This document shows, piece by piece, positions 51,531-61,793 of a stretch of 64,000 nucleotides of DNA (the first letter of the stretch is position 1; every line of letters begins with the position of its first letter). A model generated the notes under the pieces. That model was given only the letters and a program-made list of their open reading frames with translations, searched no databases and was not told where the DNA came from. The stretch is taken from assembly GCF_035946055.1 (NCBI RefSeq), contig NZ_CP108364.1, positions 1,488,001 through 1,552,000 on the forward strand. The letters are read 5' to 3'. The stretch comes from Streptomyces sp. NBC_01341. GTDB lineage: Bacteria > Actinomycetota > Actinomycetes > Streptomycetales > Streptomycetaceae. The position numbers and the translations under genes are program-made.

Positions 51531-53033
51531 TCAGCGCTCCTTGGACATACGGCTGTTGTGGCGCCCGTACGCGAAGTAGATGATCACGCCGATCACCATC
51601 CAGACCGCGAACCGGAGCCAGGTCTCCGCCGGCAGGTTCAGCATCAGCCAGACCGAGGCGGCCACCGAGACGATCGGCAGGACGGGCACCCACGGCGTGC
51701 GGAAGGCGCGGTGGAGTTCGGGGCGGGTGCGGCGCAGGACGATCACGCCGAGGGCGACGACGACGAACGCGAAGAGCGTGCCGATGTTCACCAGGGTCGC
51801 GAGCTCGTTGATGCTGGTGAAACCGGCGACGATCGCGATGATCACACCGAGCAGGATCGTCGGGCGGTACGGCGTGCCGAAGCGCGGGTGCGTCACCGAG
51901 AAGAACCGGGGCAGCAGTCCGTCGCGGCTCATCGCGAAGAACACACGGGTCTGGCCCAGCAGCAGGATCATGCAGACCGTGGTCAGGCCGATCGCCGCGC
52001 CGAAGCTGATGACTCCGGCGTAGAAGGGGTGTCCGACCGCCTTGAAGGCGTCGGCGAGCGGGGCGCTGACGGAGAGTTCGGTGTAGTTCTGCATACCGGT
52101 GACCACGATGGACACGGCGACGTAGAGCACTGTGCAGATGATCAGGGAGGCCAGGATGCCGCGCGGCATGTCACGCTGCGGGAGCTTGGTCTCCTCGGCC
52201 GCCGTGGCGACGACGTCGAAGCCGATGAAGGCGAAGAACACGACGGACGCGGCCGTGAAGATGCCCATGACCCCGAAGTTCGTCGGCTCGTAGCCGAAGA
52301 TCAGCTGGACCAGTGGTGCGTCCAGGCCCGATCCGCCCTCCTGCTTCTGTGCCTCGGGGATGAAGGGCGTGTAGTTGGCCGACTTGATGAAGAAGAGGCC
52401 GGCGATGATCACGATGAAGACGACGGCGAGCTTGATGGCGACGACCGCCGTGGTCACCCGGGCCGACAGCTTCATCCCGAGGACCAGGATGACCGTGAGC
52501 ACCAGCACCAGTGCGAAAGCCAGGATGTCGAAGCCGAAGCCGCTCGCCACGTCCGGGCCGGAGAGCGCGTCGGGCAGGGTCCAGTCGGCGTTGTCCAGCA
52601 GCGACCTGATGTAGCCGGACCATCCGACCGCGACCACCGCCGTACCCAGCGCGAACTCCAGCACCAGGTCCCAGCCGATGATCCAGGCGACCAGCTCACC
52701 GAGCGAGGCGTAGGCGAAGGTGTACGCGGATCCGGCCACCGGCACGGTGGAGGCGAATTCGGCGTAGCAGAGCGCGGCGAGCGCGCAGACGATGCCCGCC
52801 GCGACGAAGGCGAGGGCGGTGGCGGGGCCGGCCGTCTCCTTGGCGACCTTGCCCGTGAGGACGAAGATCCCGGTACCGATGATCACACCCACGCCGAAGA
52901 CCGTGAGGTCCAGAGCGGAGAGGGACTTCTTGAGCGCGTGCTCCGGCTCCTCGGTATCGCGGATGGACTGTTCGACCGTCTTGGTCCGGAACAGCCCCCC
53001 TCCGCTGGGGGGCGTGTCATGCTGCGTGCTCAC
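51531..53033 (-). CDS. APC-family amino-acid permease (CAT-like)
   Basis: 500 residues from GTG 53033 with GGAGG seven bases upstream. Twelve hydrophobic helices; the first contains VFGVGVIIGTGIFVLTGKVA, the glycine-rich unwound substrate helix of APC transporters. The helix GFDVVATAAEETKLPQRDMP and C-terminal PELHRAFRTPWVP are typical of cationic-amino-acid-transporter-like permeases. It imports an amino acid with protons or sodium. It is separate from dxs, with a terminator between them. Confidence 0.92.
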   Translation of the reverse strand: MSTQHDTPPSGGGLFRTKTVEQSIRDTEEPEHALKKSLSALDLTVFGVGVIIGTGIFVLTGKVAKETAGPATALAFVAAGIVCALAALCYAEFASTVPVAGSAYTFAYASLGELVAWIIGWDLVLEFALGTAVVAVGWSGYIRSLLDNADWTLPDALSGPDVASGFGFDILAFALVLVLTVILVLGMKLSARVTTAVVAIKLAVVFIVIIAGLFFIKSANYTPFIPEAQKQEGGSGLDAPLVQLIFGYEPTNFGVMGIFTAASVVFFAFIGFDVVATAAEETKLPQRDMPRGILASLIICTVLYVAVSIVVTGMQNYTELSVSAPLADAFKAVGHPFYAGVISFGAAIGLTTVCMILLLGQTRVFFAMSRDGLLPRFFSVTHPRFGTPYRPTILLGVIIAIVAGFTSINELATLVNIGTLFAFVVVALGVIVLRRTRPELHRAFRTPWVPVLPIVSVAASVWLMLNLPAETWLRFAVWMVIGVIIYFAYGRHNSRMSKER

Positions 53034-53120
53034 CGGCGTACCTCCGCGCACTCGTCGTGCACGCCATGATTCGGAACCGGCCGCCCCGGCACGCTCCGCC
53101 CGGCCCCCTTTCACGCGAAT

Positions 53121-53160
53121 GGGCCGGTCGGACCACCCGTGCGGAGCGGCCGACCGGCCC
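53121..53160 (-). terminator. Hairpin terminator after dxs
   Basis: GGGCCGGTCGG (53121-53131) pairs with CCGACCGGCCC (53150-53160) around an 18-base loop. It lies 19 bases beyond the dxs stop in the direction of dxs transcription. Confidence 0.75.
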
Positions 53161-53178
53161 AACGGGCCGTGCGGTGGA

Positions 53179-55092
53179 TCAGTCGCGGACGGGCTCGGCG
53201 GCCCGGCTCTCGTACCGTCCGTCGAGCTTGGCCACCAGACCGGTGACCTGGCGGGCGATGTCCGGCGCCGTCAGACCGATCTCGGCCATGACCTCGGCCC
53301 GCGAGGCGTGGTCGAGGAAGACCGGCGGGATGCCGAAGTCACGCAGCGGCACGTCCACGTCCGCGTCGCGCAGGGACTGGGCGACGGCCGAGCCGACACC
53401 GCCTGCCCTGCTGTTGTCCTCCACGGTGACGACGACCCGGTGCTGCGCCGCCAGCGGTGCGAGGGCCTCGTCGACGGGCTTGACCCAGCGCGGGTCGACC
53501 ACCGTCGTGGAGATGCCCTGGGCGTCGAGCAGCGTGGCGATCTCCAGGCACATCGGGGCGAGCGCGCCGACGGAGACCAGCAGGACGTCGGGCTTGTCCG
53601 TACCCGCCGAGCGCAGGACGTCCATGCCGCCCACCGTGCCGACCGCCTTGACCGCGGGGCCGACGGCGCCCTTGGAGAAGCGGACGACGGTCGGGGCGTC
53701 GTCGACGGCGACGGCCTCGCGCAGCTGGGCGCGGACCTGGTCGGCGTCGCGCGGGGCGGCGATGCGCAGGGAGGGCACGCACTGCAGGATCGACATGTCC
53801 CACATGCCGTTGTGCGAGGCACCGTCCGTGCCCGTGATGCCGGCCCGGTCCAGGACGAAGGTCACGCCGCACTTGTGCATGGCGACGTCCATGAGGACCT
53901 GGTCGAAGGCACGGTTGAGGAAGGTCGCGTAGACCGCGAAGACGGGGTGCAGCCCGCCCGTGGCGAGCCCGGCCGCGGAGACCGCGCCGTGCTGCTCGGC
54001 GATCCCGACGTCGTAGATGCGGTCCGGGAAGGCCTCCTCGAACTTGCCGAGGCCGACGGGCTGGAGCATGGCCGCGGTGATGGCGACGATGTCCTCCCGC
54101 TCGTGGCCGAGCTTGACCATCTCCTCGCCGAAGACCGACGTCCAGTCGAGGCCGGACGTGGAGATCGGCAGGCCGGTGTCCGGGTGGATCTTGCCGACGG
54201 CGTGGAAGCGGTCCGCCTCGTCCTCGAGGGCGGGGGTGTAACCGCGGCCCTTCTCGGTGAGGCAGTGCACGATGACCGGACCGCCGAAGCGCTTGGCCCG
54301 CTGGAGCGCCGACTCCAGGGCCTCGATGTCGTGGCCGTCGATCGGGCCGACGTACTTCAGCCCGAGGTCCTCGAACATGCCCTGCGGGGCGATGAAGTCC
54401 TTGAGGCCCTTCTTGGCGCCGTGCAGGGTTTCGTAGAGCGGCCTGCCGACGACCGGCGTGCGCTCCAGGAGGTCCTTGCCGCGGGCCAGGAAGCGCTCGT
54501 ACCCGTCGGTGGTGCGGAGAGTGGCGAGGTGGTTCGCGAGGCCGCCGATGGTAGGGGCGTACGAACGCTCGTTGTCGTTGACGACGATCACGAGCGGGCG
54601 GTCCTTGGCGGCGGCGATGTTGTTCAGCGCCTCCCAGGCCATGCCGCCCGTGAGCGCGCCGTCACCGATGACGGCGACGACGTGGTCGTCCTTGCCCAGG
54701 ACCTCGTTGGCCTTGGCGAGGCCGTCGGCCCAGCCGAGCACCGTCGAGGCGTGCGAGTTCTCGATGACGTCGTGCTCGGACTCGGCGCGGGACGGGTATC
54801 CGGAGAGGCCGCCCTTGCTCTTGAGCTTCGAGAAGTCCTGCCGGCCGGTGAGCAGCTTGTGCACGTAGCTCTGGTGACCGGTGTCGAAGAGGACCTTGTC
54901 CTGCGGGGACTCGAAGACCCGGTGCAGGGCGATGGTCAGCTCGACCACACCCAGGTTCGGGCCGAGGTGGCCCCCGGTCTTGGACACCTCCTCGACGAGG
55001 AAGGTGCGGATCTCCCCGGCGAGCTGGTCGAGCTGCTCGAGGCCGAGCCGGTCCAGGTCGCGCGGTCCCCCGATGCGGGTCAGCAGGTCCAC
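53179..55092 (-). CDS. dxs: 1-deoxy-D-xylulose-5-phosphate synthase
   Basis: 637 residues from GTG 55092 with AAGGAGG upstream. It condenses pyruvate and glyceraldehyde-3-phosphate to DXP, the first step of the MEP isoprenoid pathway. The thiamine-diphosphate motif is [20 protein letters not shown] (~residue 150) with the Mg ligand in [13 protein letters not shown]. The [17 protein letters not shown] and [15 protein letters not shown] blocks and the C-terminal transketolase domain are intact. Cytoplasmic dimer. It stands alone between two terminators. Confidence 0.96.
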   Translation of the reverse strand: MDLLTRIGGPRDLDRLGLEQLDQLAGEIRTFLVEEVSKTGGHLGPNLGVVELTIALHRVFESPQDKVLFDTGHQSYVHKLLTGRQDFSKLKSKGGLSGYPSRAESEHDVIENSHASTVLGWADGLAKANEVLGKDDHVVAVIGDGALTGGMAWEALNNIAAAKDRPLVIVVNDNERSYAPTIGGLANHLATLRTTDGYERFLARGKDLLERTPVVGRPLYETLHGAKKGLKDFIAPQGMFEDLGLKYVGPIDGHDIEALESALQRAKRFGGPVIVHCLTEKGRGYTPALEDEADRFHAVGKIHPDTGLPISTSGLDWTSVFGEEMVKLGHEREDIVAITAAMLQPVGLGKFEEAFPDRIYDVGIAEQHGAVSAAGLATGGLHPVFAVYATFLNRAFDQVLMDVAMHKCGVTFVLDRAGITGTDGASHNGMWDMSILQCVPSLRIAAPRDADQVRAQLREAVAVDDAPTVVRFSKGAVGPAVKAVGTVGGMDVLRSAGTDKPDVLLVSVGALAPMCLEIATLLDAQGISTTVVDPRWVKPVDEALAPLAAQHRVVVTVEDNSRAGGVGSAVAQSLRDADVDVPLRDFGIPPVFLDHASRAEVMAEIGLTAPDIARQVTGLVAKLDGRYESRAAEPVRD

Positions 55093-55215
55093 CCGTGCCT
55101 CCTTGCGTAAGAGCTGGTCGAGCGTGTCGATCCGATGAGTCTAATGTTCCGCCGGCGGGCACGGTCATCGGGCGGCGCATTCCGCCCTGCCGCGCCGGGG
55201 CGCGCCGGACACGCG

Positions 55216-55247
55216 TGTGCCCGGCATCGCGGAGGATGCCGGGCACA
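55216..55247 (-). terminator. Hairpin terminator after xylH
   Basis: TGTGCCCGGCATC (55216-55228) and GATGCCGGGCACA (55235-55247) form a perfect 13-bp stem with a six-base loop, just beyond the xylH stop. Confidence 0.85.
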
Positions 55248-55265
55248 TGTCCGCAGGTGCGAAGG

Positions 55266-56539
<1,274 letters not shown>

Positions 56540-56543
<4 letters not shown>

Positions 56544-57328
56544 TTCTGGGCCTCCGCGTTGCGCGCCGCACGACGGGTCACGGCGTTCTCCGTGGCGCCC
56601 GTGATGGCGGAGATGATCTCTTCCTGCGAGGTCGTCTTCACGTCGAAGACCCCGTTGTTCCGGCCGAGCCGGAGCACGGCGACCTTGTCGGCGACGGCCT
56701 TCACATCGGCCATGTTGTGGCTGATGAGGATGACCGCGTGACCGCGCTCGCGCAGCCGCTCGACGAGGTCGAGGACCTGTGCGGTCTGCTCGACGCCGAG
56801 TGCGGCGGTGGGCTCGTCGAGGATGACGAGCTTGGGCTCGCCCAGCATCGAACGCGCGATGGCGACCGTCTGGCGCTGACCGCCGGACAGGGACGCGATC
56901 GGAATGCGGACGCTGGGGATGCGGATCGACAGCGTGCTCAGGAGCTCGCGCGAGCGGCGCTCCATCTCGACCTCGTCGAGGATCCCGAACTTGCGGAGCT
57001 CCCTGCCGAGGTAGAGGTTGCCGACGACGTCGATGTTGTCGCAGAGCGCGAGGTCCTGGTAGACGGTCGCGATCCCCAGGTTCTGGGCATCGTGCGGCTT
57101 GGATATCTGGACCGGACGGCCGTCCCACTCGATGACTCCGTCATCGATGGGGTGGACACCTGCGATCGTCTTGACCAGCGTTGATTTACCGGCGCCGTTG
57201 TCACCCACCAGGGCGACCACCTCACCGGCGTGGACCTCAAGCTCTACGTCGGTGAGCGCCTGGACGGCACCGAATCGCTTGGAGACCCCTCGCAACGCCA
57301 ACACGGGCGTAGCGGACACGTGAACCAT
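56540..57328 (-). CDS. xylG: Xylose ABC transporter ATPase XylG (single NBD)
   Basis: 262 residues, one nucleotide-binding domain, where E. coli-type sugar ABC ATPases have two in ~500 residues. Walker A is GDNGAGKSTLVK (residues ~42-53), signature LSGGQRQTVAIARS, Walker B KLVILDEPTAALG and switch His in LISHNMADV. It would act as a homodimer on XylH. It follows xylF after a 197-base gap with an internal hairpin, and overlaps xylH, so XylG and XylH are made in a fixed ratio. Confidence 0.94.
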
Positions 57329-57482
57329 CTCCTTCGCCGCCTGACCCGGCGGGGATACCGCGCCTCTGGGGGGAGGCGCGGTGGTTGAGCAGAAGAGTGA
57401 GAAAAGAATCGGAAGCGTTCCGTCCGACGCCCGGCCCGGTAGCGGGACAGTTGGTGGGCCGGGCGCCGGACAGGCTTCGGGA

Positions 57483-57518
57483 CCGCCCGGCCCGGCCCCG
57501 GAGGGCCTTGCCGGGCGG
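57483..57518 (-). terminator. Hairpin between xylF and xylG
   Basis: CCGCCCGGC (57483-57491) pairs with GCCGGGCGG (57510-57518) directly after the xylF stop. It probably stabilises the xylF part or partly terminates, giving more binding protein than transporter. The rest of 57329-57482 shows no gene. Confidence 0.55.
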
Positions 57519-57525
57519 AGGGGGC

Positions 57526-58635
57526 CTACTTCAGGCCCGCTGCGGCGCAGGCGTCCTTGTACTTGGCCGAGCAGATCTCGTCGAGCGTCCAGATGCCGTC
57601 CTTGATGACGGTGTCCTTGATGTTCTCCTTGGTCAGCGAGATGACCGGGACGAGAACGGTCGGAATGCCCTTGGTGCCGGCATTGTCGATCTTGGACGTG
57701 GCGATGGAGTCGAGCTTCTCACCCTTGGCGAGCGCGACGGCCATCTCGGCGGCGACGATGCCCTCCTGCGGGTAGGACTTGTAGACGCTCATGAACTGCT
57801 CACCGGTGACGATGCGCTGCACACCGGCGAGTTCGGCGTCCTGGCCGGTGACCGGCGGGAGCTTGGAGAGGCCGGCCGACTTGAGGGCCTGGATGATGCC
57901 GCCCGCCATGCCGTCGTTGGCGGAGTAGACGCCGGCGATCTTGTCCTTGCCCAGGGCCGTGATCGCGCCCTCCATGTTGGAGTTGGCGTTCTCCGGCTTC
58001 CACTCCTTGGTGTCGTACTCCTTGCCGTAGGTCACCTTGCCGTCGAGCACCGACTTGGCGCCCTTCTTGAAGAGCGCGGCGTTCGGGTCGGTGATCGCAC
58101 CGTTCATCATGACGATGGTGGGCTTGGCGGCGTCGCCCAGGGCCTCCAGGAGGGCCTTGCCCTGCGCGCGGCCGACCTCTTCGTTGTCGAAGGAGGTGTA
58201 GGCGTCGATCGGGCCCTCGGCGAGGCGGTCGAAGGCGACGACGGGGATGCCCTCGTCCTTGGCCTTCTTCACGCTGTTCTCGATGGCCTTGGCGTCGACG
58301 GCGTCGACGATGAGCGCGTCGACCTTGTTCGTGATCATTGTGTCGACCTGCTGCGCCTGCAGTGTGGCGTCCTGCTTGGCGTTGGCGTAGACGACCTCCG
58401 CCTTGCCGCCGGTCAGCTCGCTGACCTTCTTCTCGATGATCGGCTTGTCGAACTTCTCGTAGCGAGCGGTGACGTTCTCGGGAAGGAGCAGACCGATCTT
58501 GATCGCGTCGCCCTTCTTGCCCGAGTCCGTGGAGGCCTTGTCGCCGGACTCCTTCGCACTACCGCAAGCAGCGAGCGAGACAGCCATGGTGGTGGCGGCA
58601 ACGGCAACGGCGGCACGACGCATACGCGTGTTCAT
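57526..58635 (-). CDS. xylF: Xylose-binding lipoprotein XylF
   Basis: 369 residues from ATG 58635 with GGGAGG upstream. The signal peptide ends in the lipobox SLAAC (Cys24). The mature part is a type I periplasmic-binding fold (IKIGLLLPENVTARYEKFDK, VDALIVDAVDAKAIENSVKK, VVAFDRLAEG, VYSANDGMAGGIIQAL, VTGQDAELAGVQRI), the ribose/xylose class. It captures xylose outside the membrane and hands it to XylGH. First gene of xylFGH; a 119-base gap separates it from rok7B7. Confidence 0.94.
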   Translation of the reverse strand: MNTRMRRAAVAVAATTMAVSLAACGSAKESGDKASTDSGKKGDAIKIGLLLPENVTARYEKFDKPIIEKKVSELTGGKAEVVYANAKQDATLQAQQVDTMITNKVDALIVDAVDAKAIENSVKKAKDEGIPVVAFDRLAEGPIDAYTSFDNEEVGRAQGKALLEALGDAAKPTIVMMNGAITDPNAALFKKGAKSVLDGKVTYGKEYDTKEWKPENANSNMEGAITALGKDKIAGVYSANDGMAGGIIQALKSAGLSKLPPVTGQDAELAGVQRIVTGEQFMSVYKSYPQEGIVAAEMAVALAKGEKLDSIATSKIDNAGTKGIPTVLVPVISLTKENIKDTVIKDGIWTLDEICSAKYKDACAAAGLK

Positions 58636-58721
58636 TTCGAACCTCCCTGACGAGGCCGCGACGTTGCGGCCGAGGTGGCTGGAAGTCAACTCGGCCGCGC
58701 CGCCAGCGTCAAGGAGTAAAT

Positions 58722-58760
58722 ACTTAACGAGATGACAACGGTGCCATTCGTTATCTAAGT
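58722..58760 (-). promoter_or_regulatory. Candidate Rok7B7 operator / xylF promoter region
   Basis: In an AT-rich island, TAACGA (58725-58730) and TCGTTA (58748-58753) are inverted, with outer ACTTA (58722-58726) and TAAGT (58756-58760) also inverted. Together they make an interrupted dyad about 90 bases upstream of the xylF start and overlapping the rok7B7 stop. This is a good place for a ROK regulator to act. Confidence 0.5.
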
Positions 58761-59954
58761 GAAGGCGGGAGTCGCTGCGGGAAGGGTGCTCTCCAAAAGG
58801 GTCGAATCGCCCATTTCGCTGAGCGCGAGGGCGAGCGCGCCCAGCACCTCGGCCCGCGCTCCGAGCGCGCCGGGGAGCACGGAGAGCTGCCGGGCGGCGC
58901 TGGGGATGGCATAGCGCGAGACCGAGTCGCGGATGGGACCCAGCACCAACTCCCCTGCCTCCGCGAGGGATCCGCCGAGCACCACGCGACTCGGGTTGAG
59001 CAGGTTGCACAGGTTGGCCACCCCGCTGCCGATGTGCCGCCCCACGTCCCCGATGACCCTGCGGCAGCCCGGATCGCCCTCACGGGCCAGCTGCACCACC
59101 CGGTCCATCGTGAGATCGGGACCGTGGCTCGGCATGAGCAGGGGCAGGACGTACCGGGCGGCCGTGAAGGTCTCCAGGCAGCCGCGGTTGCCACAGCGGC
59201 AGACGGGGCCCGATTCGTCGAGCGTGATGTGCCCTATCTCGCCGGCCGTGCCGCCCGGGCCCCGGTAGATGTGCCCGTCGATCACCAGACCGGCGCCCAC
59301 ACCGCTCGCGACCTTGATGTACGCCAGATCCCTGACCCCGCGGCCGCTGCCCCAGACGAGTTCGCCGAGCGCCCCGAGATTGGCGTCGTTGTCCACGTAC
59401 ACCGGGACCCCGAGGCGGCCGGCGAGCTCCTGACTGGGATTGATGCCCGTCCAGCCCGGCAGGATCGAGGTGGAGCCCAGGGTTCCGGATTCGACGTCGA
59501 TGGGTCCCGGCACGCCGAGTCCCACGCCGATCACCTTCTCGGGACTGATCCCCGTGGTCTCGACCAGGCGGTTGACCAGCTGTTCCGCCCGGCCGAAGCC
59601 CTGGGCGGACGAGGCGTCGACGTCCAGCGGCTCGGATTCCTCGGCCAGCACCTGGTGGGCGAGGTTCCCGATGGCGACACGGAGGTGGGTGTGCCCGAAA
59701 TCAACCCCTATGACGATGCCGGCATCCCCACTGAGGGAGACACTGCGGGCACGGCGCCCGCCCGCCGAGGTGGGCGTCACCTCGACCGTGCCGCCGTCCT
59801 TGAGTTCGCGCACGATGTTGGAGACAGTGGCCGCGGAGAGGCCGGTGCTTCTGGCGATCTCGGCCTGGGTCAGGGACCCCGCCATTCTTACGGCACGCAC
59901 GACCCGCTCAAGATTGGCCCGATGCAGAGATGTCTGCGACCCCGGAGTCTCCAT
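58755..59954 (-). CDS. rok7B7: ROK-family regulator Rok7B7
   Basis: 399 residues from ATG 59954, chosen because AGGAGTGAG lies just upstream; ATG 59987 would add 11 residues and a TTA codon. The winged helix is residues ~20-75 (LTQAEIARSTGLSAATVSNI). The ROK domain has VIGVDFGHTHLRVAIG, VGLGVPGPID and the zinc motif around VCRCGNRGCLETF. In S. coelicolor, Rok7B7 is encoded next to xylFGH and affects xylose transport, carbon control and antibiotic production (established from memory). Same order here supports the same role. Confidence 0.92.
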   Translation of the reverse strand: METPGSQTSLHRANLERVVRAVRMAGSLTQAEIARSTGLSAATVSNIVRELKDGGTVEVTPTSAGGRRARSVSLSGDAGIVIGVDFGHTHLRVAIGNLAHQVLAEESEPLDVDASSAQGFGRAEQLVNRLVETTGISPEKVIGVGLGVPGPIDVESGTLGSTSILPGWTGINPSQELAGRLGVPVYVDNDANLGALGELVWGSGRGVRDLAYIKVASGVGAGLVIDGHIYRGPGGTAGEIGHITLDESGPVCRCGNRGCLETFTAARYVLPLLMPSHGPDLTMDRVVQLAREGDPGCRRVIGDVGRHIGSGVANLCNLLNPSRVVLGGSLAEAGELVLGPIRDSVSRYAIPSAARQLSVLPGALGARAEVLGALALALSEMGDSTLLESTLPAATPAFT

Positions 59955-59987
59955 CGACTCACTCACTCCTGCCGTTTTCTCTAACAT

Positions 59988-60537
59988 GTGAACCCTAAGC
60001 TGAGCGTTTTGGGGTGCCCCCCGTCAAGACCTGAGCAGTGGAGGCCTCTGACGAGCACGTCGCTCCCGCGGCCCGCCGTCGCCTTCGACGGGCGTCAGGA
60101 CGAGGTCGCCGGCCCCCCTGGCGGGCACGCGCGCGACCGGCGATTCGTCGCCCGCAGCCGTGATTTACGGGGTCAGCACCCCACTCGGCCGCCCCGCGCC
60201 TCCACCGGTTTCCGGCCCTCGCCGCCCAAAGGCGTTTCCCCGCACGGCCGTCGGCGGCTCGCGGCGGGCGCCCGCACAAGCCGTCGGCCGGCGGCGGAAG
60301 TTCACGCCGTGAACGGCCGACGCCCCGCACGCGGACATGCGGACGCCCCAACCGCACTGTTCGGCAGGCCACTTACGGGACTGCGGACCGGAACTCCACC
60401 GACCCGGCTCCACATCCGCTTCGCGCACGATCCCGGGATCGCACGCAACTGTGCGGGACGGACGCGTGGACGTCCGCCCCGCACGGGCGCCGCTACGGCC
60501 GGGTCCGGCGCCTACCGGACCGCAGGCGCGCCGGGAC
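59988..60537. other. 550-base intergenic region without gene
   Basis: No frame here has coding character; the long frames are Arg/Pro/Gly-rich shadows. The left end (59988-60060) must contain the rok7B7 promoter. A perfect odd palindrome GTTCACG-C-CGTGAAC lies at 60300-60314 and may be an operator. Near the right end the sequence is GC-rich and could hold the terminator of the gene ending at 60538. Confidence 0.6.
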
Positions 60538-61299
60538 CTACCGGTAGCGCTCGGCGCGACGGCGCCGCGAGGGCTCCGCCACGTCCATGATGACTCCGGC
60601 TCCCCGGCCGGGGGTCTCCCGCCATGTCCGAAGCTTCGCGGCGACCTTCGGCAGGTTCTTGTCGTCCGGCCCGGCAGCGAGGTAGAACAGGCCCTCGTCG
60701 GCCGGCCGGTCGTCGCCGCCCCAGCGGACGAGACCCTCGGTGTCGGCGATGACGTCCCGGAGCACGAGCTGTTGCGCGGTGGTCAGGCCGCCCCGCACGC
60801 CGGGCGGGTAGGAGCCGGGCCTGATCACCACCGCCGTGCCCGACGCCTGGTTGGAGCGCGGCCGGGCGGTGTCCCTCACCTTCCCGGGGGCCACCCAGCC
60901 CTGGATCGGCGTCGGCTCCCCCGGGAGGCCCATCGCGTCGATCTCGTAGTGGAACCGGCGGACGACGTGCAGCAGGAGCGTCGCGGCGTCGCCCTCGCGC
61001 AGGGAGACCTTCAGCCCCGTGCCCGCCACGGAGTGCGTGACGATCTCGCCCTCCGCGTCGACGGCCTTCTGCATCTCCCAGCCGTTGCCGGACGGGCGGC
61101 CGGTCAGGAGCCGTCGGCGGCGGTCCTCGAAATCGCTCAGCGCCTTCTTCAGCCGGTCGTTCCGGAGAGGCGGCGCGCCGGTCACGGTCTGGGCGGCAGC
61201 GGCCGGGGTTGCGAGGACGCCGCCCGAGGCGAGGGTCGCGGCGGTGACTCCGGCCGCCACGGTGAGTGCGTGTCTGCGGGACATCTCGGTACGGATCAC
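60538..61299 (-). CDS. Tat-exported protein of unknown function
   Basis: 253 residues from GTG 61299 (AAGGAAGG ten bases upstream). The N-terminus is a Tat signal: SRRHALTVAAGVTAATLASG with a cleavage site after ATPAAAA. The mature part is charged and helical/beta mixed (LKVSLREGDAATLLLHVVRR, GLVRWGGDDRPADEGLFYLA); it has no recognised catalytic motif. The gene overlaps the membrane-protein gene upstream by four bases and belongs to the operon that starts with the DUF1906 protein, so a cell-surface role is likely. Confidence 0.75.
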   Translation of the reverse strand: MIRTEMSRRHALTVAAGVTAATLASGGVLATPAAAAQTVTGAPPLRNDRLKKALSDFEDRRRRLLTGRPSGNGWEMQKAVDAEGEIVTHSVAGTGLKVSLREGDAATLLLHVVRRFHYEIDAMGLPGEPTPIQGWVAPGKVRDTARPRSNQASGTAVVIRPGSYPPGVRGGLTTAQQLVLRDVIADTEGLVRWGGDDRPADEGLFYLAAGPDDKNLPKVAAKLRTWRETPGRGAGVIMDVAEPSRRRRAERYR

Positions 61300-61787
61300 G
61301 ATCGGCCTGCCTTCCTTTGTGTCGCCTGCCGCTTGCGGTGGAGCAGCAGGGAGACAGTCCCCGCCGCCAGAGCGAGCAGCAGCAGTACGGCGATGGTCGG
61401 GTTGATGTACTCGGGGACGACGGCGGTGTGGCTGGAGCCGTCGGGCATGCGGCACACGAGCCGCAGCGGGATGAAGTCTCCGGTGGTCGCCTCGGCGCCC
61501 GGCCTCTGCAGCTCGCCGTCGACGTACGCGCAGCGTGTGCCGCGCTCCTGCCGGTCGAGCAGGAGCAGGTGCAGACAGCCCCACAGATACAGGGCGAGGG
61601 CCCCGGCCGACGCCAGCAGCGTGGCGTCACGCCATGTGGACGCCGGGGTACGGGCCGGGCGCCCCTGCCTCGCGAACCGGGAGCCCAGGTGTGCGGCGAT
61701 GCCGCACAGGGCCGCCGCTCCCGCGATCAGGATCGTCAGAAGTGCCGTGAAACTGTGCCCCTGGTAGGGGTCGGAAGCTGCGAACAC
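61296..61787 (-). CDS. Small membrane protein
   Basis: 163 residues with three likely membrane helices: ALLTILIAGAAALCGIAAHL (~15-34), ATLLASAGALALYLWGCLHL (~54-73) and IAVLLLLALAAGTVSLLL (~131-148). The loop between helices two and three has two Cys residues (GTRCAYVDG and LRLVCRMPDG) that could form a disulfide outside. It lies six bases after the DUF1906 gene and overlaps the next one by four bases, so the three are translated together. Family not recognised. Confidence 0.75.
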   Translation of the reverse strand: MFAASDPYQGHSFTALLTILIAGAAALCGIAAHLGSRFARQGRPARTPASTWRDATLLASAGALALYLWGCLHLLLLDRQERGTRCAYVDGELQRPGAEATTGDFIPLRLVCRMPDGSSHTAVVPEYINPTIAVLLLLALAAGTVSLLLHRKRQATQRKAGRS

Positions 61788-61793
61788 GGAACG

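Noticed and set aside
52792..55110. Long plus-strand frames opposite the permease and dxs
   Set aside because: Repetitive Arg/Asp/Gly/Val composition typical of antisense GC-rich frames; dxs and the permease are unmistakable.
59988..60590. A 200-residue plus-strand frame in the gap after rok7B7
   Set aside because: Pro/Arg/Gly-rich with no ribosome-binding site or motif; it also runs into the end of the Tat-protein gene.
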